Shown: positions 6,932 to 14,205 of the stretch, one piece after another
How positions within the stretch are numbered: position 1 is the stretch's first letter
Layout: every line of letters starts with the position of its first letter
Origin: a virus
Strand: one strand, 5' to 3'
DNA: 42,326 nt
Virus record (IMG/VR): IMGVR_UViG_3300042992_002630
Span: 1-42,326 of that record
The notes under the pieces: generated by a model
Databases searched by the model: none
What the model was told of the DNA's origin: nothing
The model's input: the letters and a program-made list of their open reading frames with translations, nothing else
Program-made: the position numbers and the translations under genes

Positions 6932-7440
6932 GTCCTTGGCAGTGAAAAACGTTTATTAGCCCGTTTTTTAGCAGCATTAATTAATGTTTCATTGCCAGTA
7001 AAAGCCATTTCTCCTACTACTGGAGTTTTGTCTATTTCGACAATCACCCCAGTGTTTCCAAATCCGTCACATACTACAGCACCAGCCGATAAAGGTCGTT
7101 TCCTGGCTGCATCCATGACTGGTTTCCCTTCCTCCAATGCAGTCAAGCTGTCGGGAGAATTAGACGCAACCACCATGATGCAACCCGATTTATATCTGCT
7201 ATCAGCAATCTCCCCTTGTGACTCAACAAATTGTTGAGTCGCAAATAACCGCATCTGCCTAGCGCTGTTGTTTTGTGTGAGTTTTTGCACCTCCCCCATT
7301 GCCGTCATATTGGACTTGATGTTGGGGGATGCGATCACTAAGCACACGCAGAACGCAAAGAAATAAACAGCATTTGCCGGGTTACGTTCTAGCCACTTCA
7401 TAAACCTGCTGCTTTCAATCCGCTGGAGGGTTTCTTGCAA
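6928..7440 (-). CDS. Single-pass membrane protein of unknown function
   Basis: 170 residues: a cytosolic N-terminus, one membrane helix at about residues 24-42 (AVYFFAFCVCLVIASPN), then a 120-residue predicted external or cytosolic domain with a Gly/Val-rich beta region (SAGAVVCDGFGNTGVIVEID). Overlaps the upstream gene by 43 bases. No known domain recognised. Part of the leftward membrane operon. Confidence 0.65.
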   Translation of the reverse strand: MQETLQRIESSRFMKWLERNPANAVYFFAFCVCLVIASPNIKSNMTAMGEVQKLTQNNSARQMRLFATQQFVESQGEIADSRYKSGCIMVVASNSPDSLTALEEGKPVMDAARKRPLSAGAVVCDGFGNTGVIVEIDKTPVVGEMAFTGNETLINAAKKRANKRFSLPRT

Positions 7441-8084
7441 CGATTCAGTAGCGATGCAGCCAGCTTCTGTACATCCTTGGTCGAAGTAACTTGGATAGTT
7501 GTTGGCTTTTTTTTGCCTTCTACCTCGGTAAAGAAAGCTTCGACATCAAATGTCGAATCAGCCGCCAATGTTTGCTGACGCTGCACCACTTGTTCTTGAG
7601 AAGTCCCGCCAAAGTCCTGAATGATCTTGTCTAGATTATCTGGGTCGCTAAGGATGGTGGCAATGGTAGCGATTTTCTGGGCATTCCTGTCTGTCAGTCC
7701 CATCAGAGATTGACTTTCAAGATCAGCCGTTACCTTCTCCATAACCTGTTGCTTTAGCTGATGCTTGAAAACGGCCTCAGCCATTCCCTCGCTTACGATT
7801 AATTCAACAACATTATTAAGGGTATTGGCATCAAGGTCTAATTCAATTGCTCTGTTTTGAGCTAATTCAATCGCTAAATTTTGAGCATCTCTAACATTGC
7901 CGCCTGGCAACTTCCTAGCGGCTTCTTGAGAAATATTAAAAGCCGCTTCCAAACCTTGAACAACTGCATTGGGGTATAGTCCATCTTGATCAGGTGAAGC
8001 TTGAATTTTGTTCAATGCTTCTATTACTTGAACCTCTGTATATTGTCCTTCAAAGTATTCAATCAATTCGGGTAAGGTGAACAT
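7398..8084 (-). CDS. Hypothetical helical protein (228 aa)
   Basis: Mostly helical, acidic and Gln-rich (for example QNLAIELAQNRAIELDLDAN), with a basic C-terminal end. No membrane segment and no motif I recognise. It overlaps the upstream gene by 22 bases and the downstream gene by 43, so it is an integral member of the operon. Confidence 0.65.
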   Translation of the reverse strand: MFTLPELIEYFEGQYTEVQVIEALNKIQASPDQDGLYPNAVVQGLEAAFNISQEAARKLPGGNVRDAQNLAIELAQNRAIELDLDANTLNNVVELIVSEGMAEAVFKHQLKQQVMEKVTADLESQSLMGLTDRNAQKIATIATILSDPDNLDKIIQDFGGTSQEQVVQRQQTLAADSTFDVEAFFTEVEGKKKPTTIQVTSTKDVQKLAASLLNRCKKPSSGLKAAGL

Positions 8085-8500
8085 AGATTATCCTCAATTA
8101 TTTTTTTTGTAAATCGTTCTTGTTCGTTCAGATAAGCTTCACGGGTGAAGTTTTCAAATGAAGATTTTATAGTTTCTTCTACTATCCAAACCTTGCGAGT
8201 ACCGTTATTTAATAACCCAAAATACTCGCCGATTTTTCCGATTACCCAAACTTGGTAGGGTACAATCGGGATTTGATGATCAGGGATGTCTCTTTGCTTT
8301 GCTAAATTCCTGACTTGAATAAATGTTAATTTATACTCTGGAATCTGCAAAGCCACTCGTTCCCATCTGTTCCAAGTCCGGCAGCACACCCCTATAATTC
8401 GCTGCCCCTGAGATTGAGACATCGGAAAACCAAGGGGATTGGGGGTTAACTCTTTTTGTGAATGTGGTTTAAAAAGTTCATTTCTCCACGACTTAATCAT
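8063..8500 (-). CDS. Hypothetical protein with possible DNA-binding N-terminus
   Basis: 145 residues. Residues 25-60 (MSQSQGQRIIGVCCRTWNRW) could form a helix-turn-helix of the kind seen in small phage proteins, followed by VPYQVWVIGKIGEYFGLLNN. Its start overlaps the previous stop codon by four bases. No firm family. Confidence 0.6.
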   Translation of the reverse strand: MIKSWRNELFKPHSQKELTPNPLGFPMSQSQGQRIIGVCCRTWNRWERVALQIPEYKLTFIQVRNLAKQRDIPDHQIPIVPYQVWVIGKIGEYFGLLNNGTRKVWIVEETIKSSFENFTREAYLNEQERFTKKIIEDNLCSPYPN

Positions 8501-8703
8501 CGGGTAGTCAGTAGTACCTTTTTAACAGTCACCGGACTGCCATTATCCGTGTCATCAACCCTGTCATGCTGTCTATCAGCAGACAATCCGTTAACAGTTA
8601 ACGGATTGTCTGCTGATATGGTTGGAGCGGAAAAAATCCTACCAGAGCCGCGATGAAAGCTAAGGCTTTGGAGTTGTTGACGGCTGTAAACTGGGTATGA
8701 CAT
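8497..8703 (-). CDS. Small protein encoded across a 45-bp palindrome
   Basis: 68 residues, first gene of the leftward operon. ATG at 8703 follows AAAGGTC at good spacing, and the stop overlaps the next start (ATGA). The middle of the protein (SADNPLTVNGLSAD) is encoded by the perfect palindrome 8574-8618. Upstream (about 90 bases) lies the TTGACA/TACAGT promoter. No family recognised. Confidence 0.6.
   Translation of the reverse strand: MSYPVYSRQQLQSLSFHRGSGRIFSAPTISADNPLTVNGLSADRQHDRVDDTDNGSPVTVKKVLLTTR
8574..8618. repeat. Perfect 45-bp palindrome within a coding region
   Basis: Arms 8574-8595 and 8597-8618 (22 bp each) are exact reverse complements around a single A at 8596. The centre reads CCGTTAACAGTTAACGG. 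It remains in frame in the 68-residue gene. The arm end TTGTCTGCTG recurs in the ERF gene repeats at 36851-36881. Confidence 0.9.
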
Positions 8704-8791
8704 GATAGTTATGACCTTTTCTTTCGTGGATTTGGTTCAGAGTCGGTAGCTAAACTTTGGACGGTGTGGCTATCGGCTTTGCTATTTCTCT

Positions 8792-8820
8792 ACTGTACAG
8801 CATCACTAGAAAAATGTCAA
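8792..8820 (-). promoter_or_regulatory. Promoter of the leftward membrane operon
   Basis: On the minus strand TTGACA (8820-8815), 17 bases, TACAGT (8797-8792): close to sigma-70 consensus. The -35 box overlaps the stop codon of the repressor gene 8817-9128. The sequence TTTCTAGTGA occurs twice, once just before the -35 box and once in the spacer, and may be the repressor's operator. Confidence 0.7.
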
Positions 8821-9128
8821 GTGTCACTAGAAATTATTTTTGGAGAGTCGAATAACTCCTGTACATCCCTGCCCAGCACCTTACAAATATGGCGTAACAG
8901 CTTAAAAGAGACGTTATGAGGTGCTTTAGGAAGATGAGGATATTCCATAAGCTGAATATACTGCTGTGAAACCTTGCCCCCGCACTGTACCACCATTTCC
9001 GCCAATTTTCGCCGCGATAACCTACCACGCATGGCTTTGAGCTTTTCGGCATGACTGCTTTGCCATACCACTGTATTCACCAAATCTAAATCAATCATAA
9101 TAAATTCTTTACTAGCTTGACTTGACAT
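8817..9128 (-). CDS. XRE-family HTH repressor
   Basis: 103 residues with a helix-turn-helix domain: LSRRKLAEMVVQCGGKVSQQ then YIQLMEYPHLP, followed by LLRHICKVLGRDVQELFDSP, the usual end of a Cro/CI-type domain. Start at 9128 (MSSQASKEF); an internal ATG at 9098 is an alternative and neither has a strong ribosome binding site. It lies between a leftward promoter at its own 3' end and the divergent AAA+ gene, so it probably controls the leftward operon and perhaps itself. Confidence 0.8.
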   Translation of the reverse strand: MSSQASKEFIMIDLDLVNTVVWQSSHAEKLKAMRGRLSRRKLAEMVVQCGGKVSQQYIQLMEYPHLPKAPHNVSFKLLRHICKVLGRDVQELFDSPKIISSDT

Positions 9129-9221
9129 TGTACCATTATTTTTATAGAGTCTTATTAGTAAATAGTAAGCATGAAAATCCTAAATGACCCCTAGACTTCT
9201 ATTTTTGCGGAGGGAGGCAAT

Positions 9222-10244
9222 ATGAAGGGAGAGCTTCTCAAAAGGTTTTTCAGAGCGATCGCTAGTTCAGACCAGGAAGCGATTGACAAACTTACATATC
9301 TAGTTATAGAAGAAGAGCGCAGCAAAGGGCATACTCTCCTTGCTGACCAGTTAGAGAATATTACTAAAAAGAAACCTAAAGATCAAGCTCCCGACTTGAT
9401 CAAACCTGTTTCCTCTCTTGCAAATGCCACACAAACGACAGGAGAAAACTTACAGGGTTTAAGCGAATTACCAACTAGTAAGCGTTTTAACCTTCCCCTG
9501 GTAACGACCATACCAAGGGATAAATTGCGTCATTACATGGTATTGCCTGAAAAAATTGAAAAGCGTTTTCAAAGAATTGAACGGGAGTATGCAGCAAGAG
9601 ATAGACTAGCTCATCATGGACTGCGTTATCGACAAAAAATTCTCCTTTATGGACCGCCTGGGTGTGGAAAGACATTAGGAGCAGAACGTTTAGCTTGGAA
9701 TACAGGTTTACCGCTTTTAAAAGTCCGGTTTGATGCAATGGTATCGTCTTTTTTAGGGGAGACAGCCAGTAATTTAAGACTTGTATTTGAGGATGCTGCA
9801 AAAAATCCATGTTTATTATTTTTAGATGAATGTGACTCAATTGCTAAGACACGAGAAGATTCTCAGGAAGTGGGAGAAATTAAGCGAGTTGTAAATACAT
9901 TTTTGCAAATTTTGGATGAATATCAACCTCCTTCTGGACTTATGGTAGCTGCTACGAATTTGAATAAATCTTTAGATACTGCCCTTTGGAGAAGATTTGA
10001 TGATGTGATTGCAGTACCCAAACCGGGAGAAAAAGAACTAGAATTTATACTAAGGGAAACACTATCTGCAATTGAAGTGGGATCTATCAACTGGCCAAGG
10101 ATTATTGAACAGATGAAAGATTTTTCTGCGGCTCAAGCTGTGAGGGTTGCCCAAGATGCAGCTAAACGAGCGATTTTAGAGCGAGAGGGATTAGTGATTC
10201 AGGAACACTTAGAAGAAGCGATCGCTGAAATCAAGGTTTCTTAG
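9222..10244 (+). CDS. AAA+ ATPase
   Basis: 340 residues. A helical N-terminal domain (1-50, MKGELLKRFFRAIASSDQEA) is followed by an AAA+ core: Walker A GPPGCGKT (144-151), Walker B LLFLDE (198-203), sensor 1 Asn246 (AATNLNKS) and arginine finger candidates Arg257/258 (WRRFD). The strong ribosome binding site GGAGGGAGG precedes the ATG. Related N-terminal plus AAA proteins often pair with a subtilisin-like protease in bacteria, but no such gene is present here; the next gene is a PAS-like protein. Role in the phage unknown: unfoldase, host takeover or defence are all possible. Confidence 0.85.
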   Translation: MKGELLKRFFRAIASSDQEAIDKLTYLVIEEERSKGHTLLADQLENITKKKPKDQAPDLIKPVSSLANATQTTGENLQGLSELPTSKRFNLPLVTTIPRDKLRHYMVLPEKIEKRFQRIEREYAARDRLAHHGLRYRQKILLYGPPGCGKTLGAERLAWNTGLPLLKVRFDAMVSSFLGETASNLRLVFEDAAKNPCLLFLDECDSIAKTREDSQEVGEIKRVVNTFLQILDEYQPPSGLMVAATNLNKSLDTALWRRFDDVIAVPKPGEKELEFILRETLSAIEVGSINWPRIIEQMKDFSAAQAVRVAQDAAKRAILEREGLVIQEHLEEAIAEIKVS

Positions 10245-10308
10245 TTTTTTGAGAGTTAAATTTTTGGTGTTTGGAGAAAAAAATGGTTTAAAGTTCTCAG
10301 TGTCCTAA

Positions 10309-11019
10309 TTGGTGTACAATAATCCAGAATCAGCATCACGGCATCACCCACCCCATGAGATGATCATTCAAGTAGTCAGCACCCTTTTACAAAAATGCCG
10401 AGCCTCACTCTTACTCTCAAACTTAATTCTTATTGCTTGTCCCGACACCTCCACTTTCGCCAAGTTAGCCAGGTTTCGGAAGGCTTTGCCTAATGCCTTG
10501 GTCTCATGCTGTGGGGAAGAAATCAAAACTTCCTTAATGCAAAAAAACGTAGAACATATCACAATAGCAACATTGGGAAGGATGACTACTTTCTCAATTG
10601 TTCTTGATAAAAGGGTGCTTGCTGATATGAATAATCCCGTGATAGAGATTTCACCTAGACAACTAATATTAGTGCCGCAACTGGAGCTAATAAAAGAGTG
10701 CTTGGCATACGAAGGAGCTTGTGGAATTATTGGGATGTCAAACCATACAGGGTATTTCAGTAATGCCCAGATTGTTTTGTCGTCCAATGCCCATCCTAAT
10801 GATTGGCTAGGCAAAAAAATGTCCGATTGGTGGATACAACCGGAACTCGACGAATACTTAGGACGACTTCGCCATGATGGAAAATTGGAAAATTACTCCT
10901 ATGTAGCCAAAATGATGACGGGAGAAAATGCCCGTCTGACCGTTGATTCCAGGTTAATCGTCTGGAATGGCGAACCCGCTCGACTAGTGAAAACGATTTC
11001 CCGCGAACTCCTGAGCTAA
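10309..11019 (+). CDS. PAS-like domain protein
   Basis: 236 residues. The C-terminal segment DEYLGRLRHDGKLENYSYVA continuing to SRLIVWNGEPARLVKTISREL resembles the second half of a PAS sensory domain (xGxLxxYxxxx...R.LxxxNGxPAxL). The N-terminal 120 residues look like a receiver-type alpha/beta fold but carry no clear phospho-acceptor set. The annotated TTG start (10309) is uncertain; ATG at 10360 (MIIQVVSTLL) is an alternative. A good ribosome binding site at 10273 leads only to a two-codon ATG-GTT-TAA, so the 5' end may have been altered. The end overlaps the convergent gene by four bases. Confidence 0.5.
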   Translation: MVYNNPESASRHHPPHEMIIQVVSTLLQKCRASLLLSNLILIACPDTSTFAKLARFRKALPNALVSCCGEEIKTSLMQKNVEHITIATLGRMTTFSIVLDKRVLADMNNPVIEISPRQLILVPQLELIKECLAYEGACGIIGMSNHTGYFSNAQIVLSSNAHPNDWLGKKMSDWWIQPELDEYLGRLRHDGKLENYSYVAKMMTGENARLTVDSRLIVWNGEPARLVKTISRELLS

Positions 11020-11291
11020 TGTCCCATAGAACAATCCTGCCCATGATGAGCAGGATTAATAATTCCACAGAATTGAATAATGTCCTCAGCATTACCAAAA
11101 GTTTCCCCAGTCTTGGGATTGGTAAGCACACTGCCTAAGAGAATCAGATCCGTTTCAAAATCCTCTGATTCTCTCCCCTCAGAAATATCAAATAAATCCG
11201 CAAATTCAACCCCACACTCCTCTGCCATTTGCCTAAGCGTCCAGCCCTGAGTCTCCAACTCCAATTTAATCAATCTAACTAAAACATCCAT
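11016..11291 (-). CDS. Small HTH-like protein
   Basis: 91 residues. MDVLVRLIKLELETQGWTLR followed by QMAEECGVEFADLFDI reads as a helix-turn-helix (WTLRQMAEECGVEFADL). The ribosome binding site AAAGGATCTAGT precedes the ATG. Second gene after the XRE repressor on the leftward side of the switch. Family not recognised. Confidence 0.6.
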   Translation of the reverse strand: MDVLVRLIKLELETQGWTLRQMAEECGVEFADLFDISEGRESEDFETDLILLGSVLTNPKTGETFGNAEDIIQFCGIINPAHHGQDCSMGH

Positions 11292-11320
11292 ACTAGATCC
11301 TTTAAAACGCTCCGAAGCAA

Positions 11321-11340
11321 CATCTATGAAATCATAGATG
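11321..11340. repeat. 20-bp palindrome after the repressor gene
   Basis: CATCTATGAAATCATAGATG: nine-base arms with a two-base centre, starting one base beyond the stop codon of the XRE gene. It could be a 3' hairpin or an operator for the downstream gene. Confidence 0.65.
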
Positions 11341-11341
11341 C

Positions 11342-11605
11342 TTAACGGAACTCCTCTATCGCAGGTAACGATCCGCGATGCAGCATCGCAACTAAAGTAT
11401 TGAATTGTGGTATGCCTTGAGCATTTTCAATGCTGTTAATAGTCCTGTAGTTTATAGACATTCCAGAAACTTCACTGACAATTTCCCCGGCTTGGCGAAG
11501 CGTTATTTTTTTAAGCTCCCTTGATTCCCGGATAATTTCACCAAGCTTGGCAAGTCCCAGTTTAGTCCAGAATTTAAATTTTGTTGATTTTTCGACAAGG
11601 TTCAT
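11342..11605 (-). CDS. XRE-family HTH repressor (lysogeny switch candidate)
   Basis: 87 residues starting MNLVEKSTKF at 11605, preceded by GAGGTGG; a GTG at 11614 lies inside that ribosome binding site and is less likely. HTH: ITLRQAGEIVSEVSGMSINY followed by RTINSIENAQGIP, typical Cro/CI-type. Divergent from the small regulator and antirepressor genes to the right across an intergenic region with TTGTC...GACAA operator-like sites. A CI-like role is inferred. Confidence 0.75.
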   Translation of the reverse strand: MNLVEKSTKFKFWTKLGLAKLGEIIRESRELKKITLRQAGEIVSEVSGMSINYRTINSIENAQGIPQFNTLVAMLHRGSLPAIEEFR

Positions 11606-11696
11606 GTTTTCCACCTCATGCCTATTTTATATCAGCACAAGGCATAAGTCCTAATGCAACAAAAATCAAAATATTAAGAAATGTAACGTTTTCGCT

Positions 11697-11757
11697 TTGT
11701 CTATTGCGCTGGACAAAAATATGTGGGATATTGTCTATTGTGAAGCACAAAGGACAA
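11697..11757. promoter_or_regulatory. Operator-like inverted repeats in the lysogeny switch
   Basis: Two TTGTC...GACAA sites: 11697-11716 (TTGTCTATTGCGCTGGACAA) and 11731-11757, which starts with the same TTGTCTATTG and contains an inner palindrome TTGTGAAGCACAA. They lie 34 bp apart between the divergent repressor (11605) and the small regulator (11770), as expected for a phage repressor operator region. Confidence 0.6.
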
Positions 11758-11769
11758 ACCCATAAAAAA

Positions 11770-11979
11770 ATGGCAAGCAGAAAAAATAGCCAACTTCAAG
11801 TACGAAGCCAGCCAACGACTCGTATTCATCGTGAGGATAAAAACCGAGTTAACGAACTGGCCTCAGAGCTAAATGTACTCAATCTTGAAGCTTTACGAAT
11901 CGTCCTAATGGCGGGTTTTGAAGCTATCGAAAACAGAACGGTAGATATACACAGAATTAAAGAGGAATTAGCAGCATGA
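11770..11979 (+). CDS. Small DNA-binding protein, ribbon-helix-helix-like
   Basis: 69 residues starting MASRKNSQL. A longer upstream extension runs through the operator region and is unlikely to be translated. TTRIHREDKNRVNELASELN followed by VLNLEALRIVLMAGFEAIEN matches a short beta strand plus two helices, as in Arc/CopG-type repressors. Ends four bases into the antirepressor start (ATGA overlap). Possible Cro-like or antirepressor-control role. Confidence 0.6.
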   Translation: MASRKNSQLQVRSQPTTRIHREDKNRVNELASELNVLNLEALRIVLMAGFEAIENRTVDIHRIKEELAA

Positions 11980-12806
11980 GTTTAGCGATCGCCAATGCAG
12001 AAAGACCCGAAAACATTCAAGCATTAATTGATAAATGGCTTGAACAGGAACGGAACGGCGTTAGATTTCCAGTTGATTTTGAAACTGCTTGGTATATAGC
12101 CGGATATTCAAGGAAAGATTCCGCAAAGCGTAAATTGTCCAAAATGACCGAGGGGACTGACTTCCACAGGCTTGTGGAGGTTAAGCAACGCCATCAAAGA
12201 GGGGCGGTAGAAGTTGAAGTATTCACCTTAACTTGTGATGCCCTAAAACATTTTTGCTTATTAGCAGAAACAGAACAAGGTAGAGAAATTCGCCAGTATT
12301 TTGTTGAGTGCGAAAAGAAGTGGAAATTGGTTGAACAACACCATCCAGAAATTGCACAAGAAATTAATCTTGAACTTCGCAAGATGGAAATGCAAACCGA
12401 GATCCTGAAGCTGCAAAATGACAATCTCAGACTGCAAGGTGAATTACGGAACATTGACTCAACCATGATCACCCTACATGGTGTAGAACTAACCCTTGCA
12501 CTCAGAGGTAAATCAGATCAACTGGTCCGAGTAGAAACAGTTGTAACCGAAGTTGTTAACCCAAAGACCGGAAACACAGACCGCATCCTTACCGCAGAAC
12601 AACTCAAGAAAATCGTCAAGCAAAACACAGGTCAAACCATCCCCTCAATGAAATGGTTCACTGACAAACTTCGGGAGAAAGGTAGAGACGATCTACTAGT
12701 CCCAGTTACCCGCCATCAAATTAGCGAGTACGTCACACCGGAAACTCTAGCCGAAGCGATCGCCCTAGTATTCGGTGAAAATCGTCAACTGCTACTGGGG
12801 GAATAG
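11976..12806 (+). CDS. ant: AntA/AntB-type phage antirepressor
   Basis: 276 residues. N-terminal AntA/AntB domain: YSRKDSAKRKLSKMTEGTDF, then VFTLTCDALKHFCLLAETEQ and GREIRQYFVECEKKWK, the family's conserved end. Residues 120-165 form a coiled coil; the C-terminal domain (200-276) is a DNA- or repressor-binding region seen in other phage Ant proteins. Antirepressors inactivate the lysogeny repressor and favour lytic growth. The position directly after the divergent repressor/small regulator pair supports this. It contains two HIP1 sites. Confidence 0.85.
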   Translation: MSLAIANAERPENIQALIDKWLEQERNGVRFPVDFETAWYIAGYSRKDSAKRKLSKMTEGTDFHRLVEVKQRHQRGAVEVEVFTLTCDALKHFCLLAETEQGREIRQYFVECEKKWKLVEQHHPEIAQEINLELRKMEMQTEILKLQNDNLRLQGELRNIDSTMITLHGVELTLALRGKSDQLVRVETVVTEVVNPKTGNTDRILTAEQLKKIVKQNTGQTIPSMKWFTDKLREKGRDDLLVPVTRHQISEYVTPETLAEAIALVFGENRQLLLGE

Positions 12807-12814
12807 GGGAATAA

Positions 12815-13177
12815 ATGACAACCCTACACCAAGAAATGTCTACCAACCTAGCCAAAGTTTTACCAGTAGACATAGAGCTTATCAAAGAAGCAGTTCGCCA
12901 AGTTTTAGATGAACGTGGCATCTACCCTTCTCCACCCCAAATAGACCGACGGGAATGGTACGACACCAGCGAAGCAGCCCGATTAATAGGACTGAAAACC
13001 TCTGATTGTCTGCGGAAATATGCTCGTGACGGAGTTCTCCGAATGGGGATAGAAGTCAGAGACAGACGACTAACCAACAGGGAAAAACCCCGATACCAAT
13101 TCCACATCGAAAAATGCAAACAACGGCTGGGAGTCCAACCCGCCAAACGAACCGGCCGTAAAAAAAGCGCGGCTTGA
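12815..13177 (+). CDS. HTH (excisionase/MerR-like) protein
   Basis: 120 residues. YDTSEAARLIGLKTSDCLRK followed by YARDGVLRMGIEVRDRR is a winged-helix pattern as in excisionases and MerR-type DNA-binding domains; the C-terminus is basic (PAKRTGRKKSAA). Eight bases after the antirepressor. An excisionase role is possible but not demonstrated. Confidence 0.65.
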   Translation: MTTLHQEMSTNLAKVLPVDIELIKEAVRQVLDERGIYPSPPQIDRREWYDTSEAARLIGLKTSDCLRKYARDGVLRMGIEVRDRRLTNREKPRYQFHIEKCKQRLGVQPAKRTGRKKSAA

Positions 13178-13214
13178 CAGTCCACGCAATCAAAAAAAAC
13201 ATTCAACTCAGATT

Positions 13215-13607
13215 ATGACCCAAATTACTTCACATCGTGGCAGTGTCCGCAAAATGTCTGTTGCCGAAAATCTTAACAAGCAGCAGAGAAAACTGGGATT
13301 AGGTAGAGGCGATCAATGCCTACCCAGCCTCGAACGAAACACAGACCCCAATGAAGCTCTAATCCCCTGCCTCCACGCCGCAGTATTAATGCGGATTCAG
13401 GAAATATATTGCCAGGGATTCATCAGCCAAGAACTGGCATCAGAAGCAAAAGCCACAGCAAACTTAATTGAAAAGCGCGGTTTCCATTACCGTAAAGAAT
13501 TTCTAAAAACAGCTAGAGCTATGGCTATCCTCAGCTTTCAAAAAGATGGATATAAAGCATTTGGATTGTTCTTTAAATCGGAGTTAAACAATGAAATTCA
13601 GCTTTGA
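13215..13607 (+). CDS. Hypothetical protein (130 aa)
   Basis: Rightward, helical C-terminal half (AAVLMRIQEIYCQGFISQEL). No domain recognised. Overlaps the next small gene by 17 bases, so it is part of the early rightward operon. Confidence 0.6.
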   Translation: MTQITSHRGSVRKMSVAENLNKQQRKLGLGRGDQCLPSLERNTDPNEALIPCLHAAVLMRIQEIYCQGFISQELASEAKATANLIEKRGFHYRKEFLKTARAMAILSFQKDGYKAFGLFFKSELNNEIQL

Positions 13608-13761
13608 AAATGACCTAATTGAGTTCATAAAAGTTGAGCGCTCCTGGGAAGAAATAACCACCAAATTCAAGGAGTATTCGCTAACTGCAATATCTATTTG
13701 TCTCAGGCAATTAGAGGAAGAGAAAGTAATTAAGGTAAAAGTAAAATACCATGCAAACTAG
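13591..13761 (+). CDS. Small winged-helix-like protein (56 aa)
   Basis: ATG at 13591 follows CGGAGTTAAACA. The product IEFIKVERSWEEITTKFKEY then SLTAISICLRQLEEEKVIKV reads as a minimal winged helix (helix-turn-helix plus basic strand), similar in pattern to the small wHTH proteins further downstream. It overlaps the previous gene by 17 bases and the next by 11. Confidence 0.6.
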   Translation: MKFSFENDLIEFIKVERSWEEITTKFKEYSLTAISICLRQLEEEKVIKVKVKYHAN

Positions 13762-14026
13762 CATTCCACCCCTAAAACTAATTCCACAAGAGCTACAAAT
13801 TCCCCGTCCCCGCTCCACAACAGAACCAAAATATTGGTTTGGCGACAGACTCCTAACGACTAGAGGATGGGGAATTTGCAACGGACTTAAAAAATGCAAA
13901 TCATTAAATGAGTGGCTTTACTACGTAGATTTGGATAATGCCACACATCCTCAACCATTCTTCACCAAAGAAATAATTCTTCGATGCTTATCCCTGCCCA
14001 ACCTCACCTTATGTAATCGTCCATGA
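13751..14026 (+). CDS. Small hypothetical protein (91 aa)
   Basis: Proline-rich N-terminus, then EPKYWFGDRLLTTRGWGICN, which reads like a short conserved surface domain. Overlaps the previous frame by 11 bases. A 13-bp-arm hairpin starts right after its stop codon. No family recognised. Confidence 0.55.
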   Translation: MQTSIPPLKLIPQELQIPRPRSTTEPKYWFGDRLLTTRGWGICNGLKKCKSLNEWLYYVDLDNATHPQPFFTKEIILRCLSLPNLTLCNRP

Positions 14027-14055
14027 GCAAATTTATGATCTCATCATAAATTTGC
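14027..14055. repeat. Perfect hairpin after the early operon
   Basis: GCAAATTTATGAT, loop CTC, ATCATAAATTTGC: 13-bp arms directly after the stop codon at 14026. It lacks a good T-tract downstream, so it may be an RNA-stabilising hairpin or an inefficient terminator. Confidence 0.6.
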
Positions 14056-14163
14056 AAAAAGAAGCCATCAAATATCTTGATGGTGCTAGAAGGCAACAAG
14101 CACTATTCTCGTAACCCTAAAGCAATTCTGTGGTTCATAATTCAACCTCAAAAATAAAAAAGA

Positions 14164-14184
14164 ATGCCCGTGAAATTCGGGCAT
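14164..14184. terminator. Hairpin with T-tract on the minus strand
   Basis: ATGCCCG-TGAAATT-CGGGCAT. On the minus strand it is followed by TCTTTTTTATTTTT and would terminate leftward transcription; on the plus strand it lies in the leader of the next gene and could act as an attenuator. Confidence 0.5.
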
Positions 14185-14205
14185 AGTAATTACTTCCTTG
14201 GATAT

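Noticed and set aside
10368-10814. Minus-strand frame of 148 codons opposite the PAS-like gene
   Set aside because: Shadow frame without domain features. The plus frame shows PAS-like conservation and fits the rightward gene order.
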